64,000 nt of DNA. Source: Oleiphilus messinensis. GTDB lineage: Bacteria > Pseudomonadota > Gammaproteobacteria > Pseudomonadales > Oleiphilaceae. The DNA is taken from contig NZ_CP021425.1 in assembly GCF_002162375.1 (NCBI RefSeq), positions 372,001-436,000 on the forward strand, read 5' to 3'. The notes below the pieces were generated by a model, which saw nothing but the letters and a program-made list of their open reading frames with translations, was not told the DNA's origin and ran no database searches. Shown in pieces: positions 17,723 to 25,519 of the stretch. Position numbers and translations under genes: made by a program. The stretch's first letter is position 1; each line of letters starts with the position of its first letter.

Positions 17723-19159
17723 GTGAAAATTAATCGTCTTATTCGCACATCTACTTTCCAGCTGGCCATAATATATATGGCCTTGTTTGCGACTTCTGTC
17801 TTTATCCTTCTGGGTTTTATTTATTGGGCCACTGCCGGTTATATGGCGGACCAGACGGATGAAACCATCGAAGCGGAAGTGTTGGGCCTGGCTGAACAAT
17901 ATCAACGCCATGGCCTGAATGGCTTGGTGAGTGTTATTCGCGAGCGTGTAGCCCGTGATCCCAACGGTAAATCCGTCTATCTTTTTACTGCCAGAAACCG
18001 GGTCAAATTAGCGGGTAACCTTGATCAATGGCCGGTAGAAGTTTTGAGTAAAGAATCACTCTCCGAAGAAGGGTGGTTAAACTTTGTATTGGAAAAGGAA
18101 AACAGCCCCTGGAATGTTGACCGTCTGGTTCGGGGAAAAATATTTGTGGTTCACGGCGAGCTGAGCTTACTGGTGGGGCGCGATATTCAGGAATTAATGA
18201 CAGTTAAAAAGCTGATTGAGCGGGCACTTAGTTGGGGGATGGGCATAACACTGGCATTTGCGTTGATGGGCGGCGTGATGATGACGCGCAGTATGGCGCG
18301 ACGTATCGAAATGTTTAATGTCACCAGCCAACGGATCATGAATGGTAATCTGGCCCTGCGAATTCCGACTAAAGGCACCCATGATGATTTTGATCAACTC
18401 GCCGCAAATTTGAATATGATGCTGGATCGCATCGTGCAGCTCATGGAAGGTATCCGACATGTTTCGGATAATATTGCCCATGACCTCAAAACCCCTCTGA
18501 CTCGCCTTAGAAATCAACTGGAAACAACGCTCTTAATGGTTAAAGAGCCTGAAGCAAAGGAGGAGGTCGGTAAGGCGCTAGCAGAGGCGGACCAGATGTT
18601 GGCAACCTTCAATGCTTTGCTGCGGATAGCCCGACTCGAGTCTGGGGGTAAATTAACCCACGTCAGTGAAGTGGATGTATCCGCATTGGTACTGGATGCG
18701 GTCGAGTTTTACGAGGTATTAGCGGAAGAAAAGGAGCAGCGTCTGGAGTTGTCGGTAGCGCCGGATGTGCAGGTGAACGGTGACCGCGACCTATTGTTTC
18801 AGGCGATTAGCAATCTGATTGATAATGCCATCAAATACACCCCTGCCCATGGAACCATCAAGGTTGAAGTTGAAACAGTGGGGGTTCAGGTAATTATTCG
18901 CGTACTTGATTCGGGGATTGGTATTCCTGAGTCAGAAAGAGAAAAGGTTTTCCAACGGTTTTACCGTGTAGCCAAGAGTCGCTCCGAGCCTGGAAACGGA
19001 TTGGGTTTGAGTTTAGTCTCAGCGATTGTCAGTTTGCATGAAGGGCGAATTGCACTATCGGATGCTGATCCGGGACTCTGTGTCGAACTGACCTTGTCTC
19101 AAGTCAGTCATATTCCGATGCGTCGACGTCTAAACGGGAAGCAAAGTAGTTCGGCGTAA
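17723..19159 (+). CDS. Membrane sensor histidine kinase, partner of the preceding regulator
   Basis: The 478-residue kinase starts at GTG 17723. It has a first membrane helix (about 14-37), a periplasmic domain of about 125 residues, a second helix (about 168-188), a HAMP linker, a DHp helix with His253 (NIAHDLKTPLTR), and a CA domain with N box NLIDNAIKYTP, G1 DSGIGIP, and GNGLGLSLV. This is the CusS/PfeS-like architecture. The gene lies nine bases after the response regulator and surely forms an operon with it. The sensed signal is unknown. Confidence 0.93.
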   Translation: MKINRLIRTSTFQLAIIYMALFATSVFILLGFIYWATAGYMADQTDETIEAEVLGLAEQYQRHGLNGLVSVIRERVARDPNGKSVYLFTARNRVKLAGNLDQWPVEVLSKESLSEEGWLNFVLEKENSPWNVDRLVRGKIFVVHGELSLLVGRDIQELMTVKKLIERALSWGMGITLAFALMGGVMMTRSMARRIEMFNVTSQRIMNGNLALRIPTKGTHDDFDQLAANLNMMLDRIVQLMEGIRHVSDNIAHDLKTPLTRLRNQLETTLLMVKEPEAKEEVGKALAEADQMLATFNALLRIARLESGGKLTHVSEVDVSALVLDAVEFYEVLAEEKEQRLELSVAPDVQVNGDRDLLFQAISNLIDNAIKYTPAHGTIKVEVETVGVQVIIRVLDSGIGIPESEREKVFQRFYRVAKSRSEPGNGLGLSLVSAIVSLHEGRIALSDADPGLCVELTLSQVSHIPMRRRLNGKQSSSA

Positions 19160-19189
19160 CCCATTGGGGTCACGCCAAGCGATTGGCGA

Positions 19190-19624
19190 TTAGCCTTTGT
19201 TTAACTTGCTTTTTACCGTTTCAATGGTGAAACGGGCAGGTGTCAGCGCCAGCTCAACACCACTGTTTACCAGGTTTTCTGCTTTTGTAATCAAACGATT
19301 AACCTGCACTTTGCGAGAGCCTACCCGTGCTTTCAGGCTGTCCAGCTCGCCTTGCAGACGTTGCTGCTCATTCATCGCGAACGCGATAATCGTGTGGCGA
19401 TTTACCTTGTCGGTAATCCCCATCTCATCCAGTTGAAAGCCGATGTTGTCCAGTTGGCCCAGTGCGGTGTCTGCAAAATGTTTAATGTTCATAGATTCAA
19501 GCCTTGCTAAAAGTTGCCAGTTCGTTAAATCAGTCCATTCAGCCAGCTTTAATTGATTTGTGTAGCGCTGTGCTGATACCCCGGCAATAAACGCCGGTGT
19601 CGATATATCGCGCACAGTAACCAT
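19190..19624 (-). CDS. Small helical protein of unknown function, possibly phasin-like
   Basis: From ATG 19624 the product is 144 residues (a TTG at 19690 would add 22). It has no signal peptide or membrane segment and is predicted mostly helical, with a heptad-like stretch NEQQRLQGELDSLKARV followed by KVQVNRLITKAENLVNSG and a C-terminal ALTPARFTIETVKSKL. This last part resembles phasin-type or coiled-coil proteins that cover storage granules, but the match is too weak to name. It is convergent with the histidine kinase (30 bases apart). Confidence 0.6.
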   Translation of the reverse strand: MVTVRDISTPAFIAGVSAQRYTNQLKLAEWTDLTNWQLLARLESMNIKHFADTALGQLDNIGFQLDEMGITDKVNRHTIIAFAMNEQQRLQGELDSLKARVGSRKVQVNRLITKAENLVNSGVELALTPARFTIETVKSKLNKG

Positions 19625-19690
19625 TAAAAATAGAAATCTCAACCTAAAAATGACTGATTCCCGTTGAAATGCCTCAAAACAATTGTACAA

Positions 19691-19876
19691 ATATTACCTA
19701 CAGTTAATTCCCCGGCCATCTCCTGGCAAGGTGCCCTGGCCTATCATTAAAGTCACTAAGGGATCGAGAGAAGTGTTGAGGTTGTTTTCCTTAGTCTTGT
19801 GCTTACTAAGTTAATAGGTTATTGCTCCCTCCAAACAGCGCTAGCCCGGCTCTACATTTGTAGGGCCTTTTTTTTA
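19691..19876 (+). ncRNA. Candidate small RNA or leader ending in an intrinsic terminator
   Basis: The interval has no ORF on the plus strand but contains hairpin-forming segments (GGCCA...TGGCC near 19725-19752; CTTAGT...ACTAAG near 19790-19811) and ends in a terminator: GGCTCTACA / TGTAGGGCC with one G-T pair, followed by eight T residues at about 19848-19876. No plus-strand gene ends nearby, since the histidine kinase stops 690 bases earlier. A short untranslated transcript is the simplest reading. The 5' end and promoter were not located. Confidence 0.35.
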
Positions 19877-20076
19877 GGTTATTTTTCCCTCAAATATGTT
19901 CATCGTTTCGAGTTCGTTTCATCTCGATTCAATTGATCTTATGTTAATAAACCAAGTCCTTTGAGCCATGGGTGTTTTCCAAGGCAGTTCTATCTAACAA
20001 ATATTGAAGCCCGCGCCATACCAGCAGATTAGGGTCTCGTTTGGAGCAGCTATCTTCAAACTAAAATTAATCACAT

Positions 20077-20203
20077 GTAAGCATATAATTAGAAATGTAA
20101 GTAGTTTAAATTATCTATAAGTGCTATTTTTATTTTTAAGCATAAGCTCAAGTTGATAAGTGATACTATGGATTTATAAGTGTTATGTTGAATTTGTAAG
20201 TGT
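20077..20203 (+). repeat. Array of seven TAAGYR direct repeats phased at 20 bp, upstream of the Fic gene
   Basis: The motif TAAG followed by T/C and G/A occurs at 20078, 20098, 20118, 20137, 20157, 20177 and 20197. Spacings are 20, 20, 19, 20, 20 and 20 bases, all in the same orientation. Four of the seven read TAAGTG. The sequence between the motifs is AT-rich and poorly conserved. The array ends about 80 bases before the Fic ATG. Such iteron-like phasing at about two helical turns puts every site on one face of the helix and suggests cooperative binding by a regulator or replication-type protein. Confidence 0.7.
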
Positions 20204-20281
20204 GGCTTGGAGCTTTATGAAATGTGTGAAGATAGGATAAGTTTCTCAAGTATAGGCAATTCATCACCCAAGTAAAGAGCA

Positions 20282-21835
20282 ATGAAACCCATAGGATATA
20301 GCCGGTTAAACAATTATTACACACTTTTACTGCCTAAACTGGGAGTAGAAGTATATCAGTGTCCAAGCGTGGATTCTGAGAAAACAATCAAATACGGCGC
20401 ATCTCTTCGTAAAATCATCCCCGGTACCAGAAGGGTACCAGATACACCTTACGACCACATGATCGCGGCAATAAAATACCAAGGTATTCGTCTACATTTC
20501 TTCGCGGCAATATTTACAAAAGTAGATGTTGAGGAGCTTACAAATTTTATTAAAGGTAAGCCACTATCGGTTTATAACCGCGTTATTTGGTATCTTTATG
20601 AATGGCTTACCGGAAATGAACTGGCCATCGATAATCTAACTAAAGGTAACTACATTAAATTATTTGACGACGAATACTACTACACATTGCAGGAAGGTGA
20701 ACGGGATAAACGAACACGAGTAATCAATAATGCGATTGGAACTAGAGAGTTTTGTCCAATCATTCGTAAGACACCAGAAATTAAAACCCTAGAAAAGATT
20801 GATGTCTATGACACGGCATATGCTCAGATGCAGTTAATTGGCCAGAACTTGTCTGCAGATGTTATTGGTCGATCTATCAATTATCTTTACACCAAAGAGA
20901 CAAAGTCTTCGACGGATATTGAAAAGGAAACACCGAGCAAGGATAAGATGCAACGGTTTTTAAAAGCGGTAAAAAGTGCCGGCCAATTCGAGTTAAATAA
21001 AGAAAAAATTATTGATATTCAGAATCAAATTGTCGAAGAGAACAAAAAAGCCACAGATTATCGTGACCACGAAATTTATGTTGGAACGACCATCCATCGT
21101 TTAAGTGGATATGATGAGGATGTGCATTATATCGGTCCGAAGCACGAACATGTAGCGAGTATGATGAAAGGTTTACTGGATACTCACGATAAACTTATGA
21201 TGGATGGTCAGGTACCTTCTCTTATGCATGCGACGGCTATTTCCTTTGGGGAGGTATACATACACCCGATGAAAGATGGAAATGGTCGAATTCATCGTTA
21301 TCTAATTCATGATGTGATGAAACAACGGGATCAGGAACACAAATTTATCATTCCTATCTCTGCGGCTATTTTAAAAAATCAGCCCAAATATGATGAGGTG
21401 CTTGAGTCTCTTTCAACTCCTATTATGGCTATGCTGACGTATGAGCTGGACGATGATGCAAGAGTAATTATCAATAACGATATTGATTACATGTATCGTT
21501 ATCCCGACTTTACCAATCATGTCATTTTTATTTATGAGATGATGAATACAGCAATCGCAGAAGAGCTAAAGGCAGAAATCTGTTTATTGCTTGCCATCGA
21601 CAAAATCAAAGGCTTCATCAATGAGCGCTGCGATGTTCCAAATAATAAATTGGATGTTTGTGTTTCTATCATTGTGAAAGGTCGCGGTAAAGTGTCGAAA
21701 ACAAAACGTAAACTCGTTCTAAAATCAATAGACGAATCACTACTGGAAGAAGTGGAAGATTTTGCAAGTTCAGTTTTGAATACCGTCAGAGAAACCCTAA
21801 ATGTTGATGTGGCGGATGTTATAAACTCACCTTAA
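20282..21835 (+). CDS. Fic family protein (probable AMP-transferase or related NMP-transferase)
   Basis: The 517-residue protein carries the Fic core near residues 320-345 with the active-site motif HPMKDGNGRIHR, which keeps the catalytic His and the GNGR phosphate-binding residues but has Met in place of the common Phe. Fic enzymes transfer AMP or other phosphate-containing groups from a nucleotide to hydroxyl side chains. The N-terminal 230 residues and the C-terminal 140 residues are not typical Fic and are shared by a long Fic subfamily found in scattered enterobacterial and marine genomes. No clear inhibitory (S/T)xxxE(G/N) helix was found. The region is markedly AT-rich compared with its neighbours, indicating transfer. 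An AAAGAG leader precedes the ATG. Confidence 0.88.
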   Translation: MKPIGYSRLNNYYTLLLPKLGVEVYQCPSVDSEKTIKYGASLRKIIPGTRRVPDTPYDHMIAAIKYQGIRLHFFAAIFTKVDVEELTNFIKGKPLSVYNRVIWYLYEWLTGNELAIDNLTKGNYIKLFDDEYYYTLQEGERDKRTRVINNAIGTREFCPIIRKTPEIKTLEKIDVYDTAYAQMQLIGQNLSADVIGRSINYLYTKETKSSTDIEKETPSKDKMQRFLKAVKSAGQFELNKEKIIDIQNQIVEENKKATDYRDHEIYVGTTIHRLSGYDEDVHYIGPKHEHVASMMKGLLDTHDKLMMDGQVPSLMHATAISFGEVYIHPMKDGNGRIHRYLIHDVMKQRDQEHKFIIPISAAILKNQPKYDEVLESLSTPIMAMLTYELDDDARVIINNDIDYMYRYPDFTNHVIFIYEMMNTAIAEELKAEICLLLAIDKIKGFINERCDVPNNKLDVCVSIIVKGRGKVSKTKRKLVLKSIDESLLEEVEDFASSVLNTVRETLNVDVADVINSP

Positions 21836-21836
21836 G

Positions 21837-22133
21837 TTGATTATTGATCTGGCGAGACCAATCAACTGGCTAACACCACATTCTCTGCAACTCATCAGCT
21901 CAGACAAGAAACTGGCTCGTTGGCAGAAAGCACATCTGGCGGGAAAAGCATTAATGGGCATCAATCTGAACGGACTACAGTCGAAGCACCGACGAAAATT
22001 TCTCAACACCATTAGTCAAATAAACGGGATTCTCGCCAATTACCAACTTGATAGTTTTGATGATTATCAAAAAATTTCAGAAGATGAACTATCAGAGGTT
22101 ATCCGTTTGTTGAAAGCACTCACCCCACCATGA
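21837..22133 (+). CDS. Small ORF coupled to the Fic gene, unknown function
   Basis: An open frame of 98 residues starts at TTG 21837, one base after the Fic stop, and is shifted in frame from it. The product is basic and helical (KKLARWQKAHLAGKALMG, SKHRRKFLNTISQINGIL) with an acidic C-terminal part (SEDELSEVIRLL). No ATG is available upstream, so it would rely on re-initiation after Fic. It could be a partner or antitoxin of Fic, or the remnant of a longer gene. I do not recognise the family. Confidence 0.45.
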   Translation: MIIDLARPINWLTPHSLQLISSDKKLARWQKAHLAGKALMGINLNGLQSKHRRKFLNTISQINGILANYQLDSFDDYQKISEDELSEVIRLLKALTPP

Positions 22134-22152
22134 TGATCTAGTCAACTGCGTC

Positions 22153-22575
22153 TTAGTATGAACGCTTACAACCTCTCAGCCTTCGCCATTTACTCTCAGC
22201 TGCTGTCATCAACTTGTAAGTCATGGCCAACGTCGTTTTGCGACTTCCACAACTCTTTGATTTCGTTGTTCTCAAACGCACCGAAGCAAACACCGATTCA
22301 ATCGGATTCGTCGTGCGAATGTGTTGCCAATGCTCAGCCGGAAAATCGTAGAAAGCGAGCATACTCGCTTTGTCCTTTTTCAAGCAATCCATAGCACCTG
22401 GATACTTTGCCTCAAAGCGTTTGAGCGTGTTAGCAAAGGCCTTGTAAGCATCATCTCTGGTCTCTGCTTGTCAGATATCATGTAAGGCTTCTTTGACCTT
22501 TGGCTGAACTGACTATAGCTCGGTTTTTTACGTTCTTCTGTCTATGGGGCTTTACAGTCTGTGGAAAATTCATTG
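22153..22575 (-). pseudogene. IS256-family (mutator-type) transposase, C-terminal remnant
   Basis: The minus strand reads the conserved C-terminus of IS256-type transposases, FPAEHWQHIRTTNPIESVFA followed by VRLRT and GSRKTTLAM. Going upstream the same frame continues with TRDDAYKAFANTLKRFEAKYPGA but is broken by TGA at 22471-22473 (where the family has Trp) and TAG at 22513-22515; further upstream a shifted frame resembles the HKTKNVL segment. The DDE N-terminal half is gone. This is a dead fragment that marks past insertion next to the Fic module. Terminal inverted repeats could not be identified. Confidence 0.85.
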
Positions 22576-22704
22576 TTATCAAAGCATTGAATGGGTTGGG
22601 TTAATTGTATTGGACAGGTGTTTGAAATTGAAATAAACACCTGAAAATGCCGAATCAGAAGCGGTGAGATCGCTTGGTGGGTGTCTCAATCCCATAGCTT
22701 TTCC

Positions 22705-23178
22705 CTATTTATCATACTGGATTCGAATAACATACCACTCCGCCTCACCAGATGGCGTTCTGACTATGACTTCATCATCCACTTCTTTCTTGAGCAGGGC
22801 TCTGGCCATGGGTGAGTCGATGGATATATAGTCTTTTCGATCGTAGATTTCATCGACGCCGGCGATTCTGAAGTGTTTTTGTTCGCCGTTTTCGTTTTCA
22901 ATGTCGACCCAGGCGCCAAAGAAAACACGTCCTTCCTGTTCCGGGGCATAGTCAACTACGCGAAGGTCTTCCAGGCGTTTGCGTAGGTATCGGACTCGAC
23001 GATCAATTTCTCTAAGTAGTTTTTTATTATATTGGTAATCCGCATTTTCACTTCGATCGCCATTGCTGGCGGCCCAGGTCACTTTGCGGGTAATATCGGG
23101 TCGTTTTACACGCCAAAGCTCATCCAGTTCGTTTTTGAGTGCATCAAAGCCTTGCCGGGTAATTAGGTTTGTTTTCAT
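22705..23178 (-). CDS. greB: Transcription elongation factor GreB
   Basis: The 157-residue protein has the Gre coiled coil with the acidic tip SNGDRSENADYQYNKKLLREIDRR (tip Asp41 and Glu44) and a C-terminal FKBP-like domain ending GEAEWYVIRIQY. GreB binds the secondary channel of RNA polymerase and stimulates cleavage of backtracked RNA. KKLLREIDRRVRYLRKRLE and the long basic patch distinguish GreB from GreA. ATG 23178 (MKTNLITRQGFDAL) is the family start; a longer reading to 23523 has no similarity. Confidence 0.95.
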   Translation of the reverse strand: MKTNLITRQGFDALKNELDELWRVKRPDITRKVTWAASNGDRSENADYQYNKKLLREIDRRVRYLRKRLEDLRVVDYAPEQEGRVFFGAWVDIENENGEQKHFRIAGVDEIYDRKDYISIDSPMARALLKKEVDDEVIVRTPSGEAEWYVIRIQYDK

Positions 23179-23557
23179 TGTCTTTATCGGGCCAATTAAA
23201 TCGAAAGTTGTGCTGAGCTCAGTGTAATCCAAGTGTGCTGTGGTGCAAACAATTGCCGACTTGAAGCTTTGGATTGGCCCGGTAAGACAGGACGATAGGA
23301 TTTGATTGACCGATTTGCCTGCTAAGTTTTGCCATTTTGGCCAATTTATATTCAGTGTGAGGCGATAGTATAGTAGGTGGTCACAAATGTTTCGTTTATT
23401 TGCGTTTCGTAAATAATGTAAGTGATCTGGTTCCCATTTTGTAAAAAAAATTTCATTGAGTGAACGGTGCGTACATTTTAATCGCTGGAGTAGCTTAAAA
23501 TAGCGGTTAAGTTTTAGAGGCAACGTTTTGGTAATTAGTGATAAGGGATGCTAGGCC
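23179..23557. other. Intergenic spacer between divergent greB and a secreted-protein gene
   Basis: This 379-base stretch is AT-rich and holds no credible ORF. It must contain the promoters of both divergent genes. No repeats, operators or RNA structures stood out by eye. Confidence 0.5.
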
Positions 23558-23917
23558 ATGAATAATATAATAAAGTTAGTGGCGGTTTCGGCTTCAGTTA
23601 TTTGGTTTAATACGGCACTTGCTGAGGCTGTAATCACTGAAGATGAACCACAGAAAACCACGATCGATACATTTCCATTTCAAATGTTGGAGCAGGATGA
23701 TCTTTCCCAGGCGGTAATTGAAGGTGGGCTTGAGCCGCCGGCTGCGGGTGAAGAGGAAGCTCCGGTGCAGAATGTGCAGGAACCTTACAAAATTGAGGTC
23801 GTCGATCGGCAAACCGATCTGGGTCGGCATGAAGTGCCAGTAGAGTTCCACTACAGCAACCCGAGAGTGGTTCCCGGTGTTGTGTTTAATGAGCAGTATC
23901 GAATTAATCCACAGTGA
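23558..23917 (+). CDS. Small secreted acidic protein, unknown function
   Basis: The 119-residue product starts with a signal peptide (MNNIIKLVAVSASVIWFNTALA, cut near ALA-EA). The mature part is acidic in the middle (EPPAAGEEEAPVQNVQE) and ends with a short VEFHYSNPRVVPGVVFNEQYR segment. No domain is recognised; cysteines are absent from the mature part. It is divergent from greB. Confidence 0.65.
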   Translation: MNNIIKLVAVSASVIWFNTALAEAVITEDEPQKTTIDTFPFQMLEQDDLSQAVIEGGLEPPAAGEEEAPVQNVQEPYKIEVVDRQTDLGRHEVPVEFHYSNPRVVPGVVFNEQYRINPQ

Positions 23918-23984
23918 TTGATTCAGTGCGCTCGAACATATCGTAGATTGCAACCCGCGTAATAATACGAAGACTTTTCTGCAG

Positions 23985-24014
23985 CATTAGCGAGTGTCAG
24001 CTCACTCGCTAATG
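23985..24014. terminator. Terminator-like hairpin between convergent genes
   Basis: A perfect 12-bp inverted repeat (CATTAGCGAGTG and its complement) with a six-base loop lies between the plus-strand secreted gene and the minus-strand integrase-domain gene. Neither side has a full U tract, so termination strength is uncertain. Confidence 0.5.
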
Positions 24015-24037
24015 TCGTTTGAGGTTAGAGGCCACTC

Positions 24038-24358
24038 TTAAACCTCCAGTCTGTTATCCTTGTTCTCCGACAATGGCAGTTTCAATACTTTCAGGTATAA
24101 AAATTCCAGTGCTTGTTTGGCCTGATTGACTTTGGCTTTGGAGGCATTCATCTTCGTGACGAGATAAACCAGAAAGGCTTTGATGTTTTCTTCGTTCAGA
24201 GTCGACGGATTTTTTAACTCGTTAAAAAATATATAACGGGTTATCCAGTGTTGGTAGGTTTGTTCAGTTCTGCTGTTCAAATGTTCTGCTTTGATTTCTT
24301 TTTGCAGTTTAGCAAGCAGTCCCGGCTGACTGATCTCGATAGTATCAGTTAGATCCAT
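24038..24358 (-). CDS. Stand-alone integrase N-terminal (SAM-like, core-binding) domain protein
   Basis: The 106-residue product matches only the core-binding domain of tyrosine recombinases such as integron integrases: LLAKLQKEIKAEHLNSRTEQ, TYQHWITRYIFF and a LNEENIKAFLVYLVTK helix. The catalytic domain with its Arg/His/Tyr residues is absent, and the next 120 bases downstream do not continue it. It may be a truncated integrase or a DNA-binding protein that has become independent. The ATG, uninterrupted frame and hairpin after the stop favour an expressed gene. Confidence 0.7.
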   Translation of the reverse strand: MDLTDTIEISQPGLLAKLQKEIKAEHLNSRTEQTYQHWITRYIFFNELKNPSTLNEENIKAFLVYLVTKMNASKAKVNQAKQALEFLYLKVLKLPLSENKDNRLEV

Positions 24359-24515
24359 GGTTTCACACCCTGTATATTGTACTGTTTTTATAATTTTCCG
24401 CCGATTCTATTACATCGAAGTGACAGATGCAAAAGTCCTTTTAAAATAGGTCGGTCGGTTGGCGCAGATATTGAGACGTGTTTCCGGGTGGCTGGTACCA
24501 CACCGGGAACTGTGC

Positions 24516-24541
24516 GGCCTTATTCACGAAAGAATAAGGCC
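24516..24541 (-). terminator. Terminator-like hairpin after the acyl-CoA-binding protein gene
   Basis: A perfect 10-bp stem (GGCCTTATTC and its complement) with a six-base loop begins eight bases after the stop codon of the minus-strand gene. There is no clear U tract after it. Confidence 0.5.
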
Positions 24542-24548
24542 GGACTTC

Positions 24549-24821
24549 TTAGCCTTGTTCGTTTTTCAAGGCTTCAATGCGGTCAATGTATTTTTGCATT
24601 GCCGCGTCGCTGCTGGTTCCTTTCAGTTTTTCCCAAGCACCGTATTTCGCGCGACCTACAACGTCGAGCATGCCAGGCTTCTTACCCGATACATCACCTT
24701 CTGACGCTTGCTTGAACAATGCATAGAGTTCAAGTTTGAGTTCGTTGGAAGGTTTAAAGTCGCCTTCAGAGGTTTGGACGTAGTTTACAGTTTCTTCAAA
24801 TTTAGCTTTTAAATCACTCAT
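24549..24821 (-). CDS. Acyl-CoA-binding protein
   Basis: The 90-residue product is a complete ACBP four-helix domain: KFEETVNYVQTSEGDFKPSNE, LKLELYALFKQASEGDV, KPGMLDVVGRAKYGAWEKLKG and a final helix AAMQKYIDRIEAL. The Tyr/Lys residues that hold the acyl-CoA (YALFKQA, AKYGAW) are present. ACBPs bind long-chain acyl-CoA and buffer or deliver it in the cytoplasm; they are common in eukaryotes and occur in a minority of bacteria. The gene is divergent from a DUF4442 hotdog protein, and an acyl-CoA ligase lies elsewhere in the window. Confidence 0.93.
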   Translation of the reverse strand: MSDLKAKFEETVNYVQTSEGDFKPSNELKLELYALFKQASEGDVSGKKPGMLDVVGRAKYGAWEKLKGTSSDAAMQKYIDRIEALKNEQG

Positions 24822-25008
24822 TTTGGTGCCCCTGTCTATCGATGAAAGGTTAAGGATTATAGCGTCTCGATTCAGAGGTGGCTATGTTGATGGAAACCGT
24901 TATCACAAACATTTGAGCTATTTTGGTTTAAGTCGAAATCAGGTATTCTCCGCCTTTTTCGCTCTGATTGCAGAGCGTGACGACAATCACAAGCAAGGTG
25001 AAAGGGTT

Positions 25009-25500
25009 ATGAGCAAGAAGAATCAGTTGAATACCATTATCTCGAAAATCAACGGTTTACCGGATTTTTTGCGGGTTAAGGCATTAACCACGTTTTTTGG
25101 CAAAATGGTGAAGTTTACGGGTACAGCGGGTATAAAAATTGAAAAACTGACGGAATCAGAATCAGTGGTTTCGGTCAAAAACAAAAAATCAGTGCAGAAT
25201 CATATTGGTTCAATCCATGCAGTTGCCAGTATTTTACTGGCGGAATCGGCCACCGGTTATCTTGTTGGTATGAATTTACCTGACACCAGTGTGCCGGTCA
25301 TCAAGACAATTAAGGCGGACTACGTTAAGCGAGCAAAAGGGGATATGAAGGCTGAAGCTCGATTAAGCCAGGAGCAGATCGACCTTATACGAACAACTGA
25401 GAAAGGTGAAACGGCGGTTGAGGTTATTGTTACGGATAGCGAGAGCAAAGAGCCCGTTAAAATGGAAATGATTTGGGCCTGGACACCGAAAAAACGCTAG
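25009..25500 (+). CDS. DUF4442 hotdog-fold protein (putative thioesterase-like)
   Basis: From ATG 25009, behind an AAGGTGAAAGGG leader, the product is 163 residues. It matches the DUF4442/YiiD-like hotdog family: PDFLRVKALTTFFGKMVKFTGT, then KNKKSVQNHIGSIHAVASILLAE with the His and Asn typical of the central helix, and late strands ending MIWAWTPKK. Related proteins act on acyl-CoA or acyl carrier substrates, but activity of this member is not shown. The frame is open further upstream to 24823 without similarity, so the shorter start is preferred. Confidence 0.8.
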   Translation: MSKKNQLNTIISKINGLPDFLRVKALTTFFGKMVKFTGTAGIKIEKLTESESVVSVKNKKSVQNHIGSIHAVASILLAESATGYLVGMNLPDTSVPVIKTIKADYVKRAKGDMKAEARLSQEQIDLIRTTEKGETAVEVIVTDSESKEPVKMEMIWAWTPKKR

Positions 25501-25519
25501 GCTCCTGTTGGGGGGGGCG

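Noticed and set aside
19841-19876. tRNA gene or tRNA-derived attachment site at the island edge
   Set aside because: No cloverleaf, anticodon stem or CCA-type 3' end could be built; only the terminator hairpin is supported.
20077-20203. CRISPR array
   Set aside because: The repeat core is only six bases with a 20-bp period, far too short for repeat-spacer units, and no cas genes are near.
21827-22012. Cysteine-containing 61-residue frame antisense to the small Fic-linked ORF
   Set aside because: The plus-strand frame has better coding character and continuity with Fic; the antisense frame has no start context.
22705-23523. Long 272-residue reading of greB
   Set aside because: The first 115 residues have no Gre similarity; ATG 23178 gives the normal family length.
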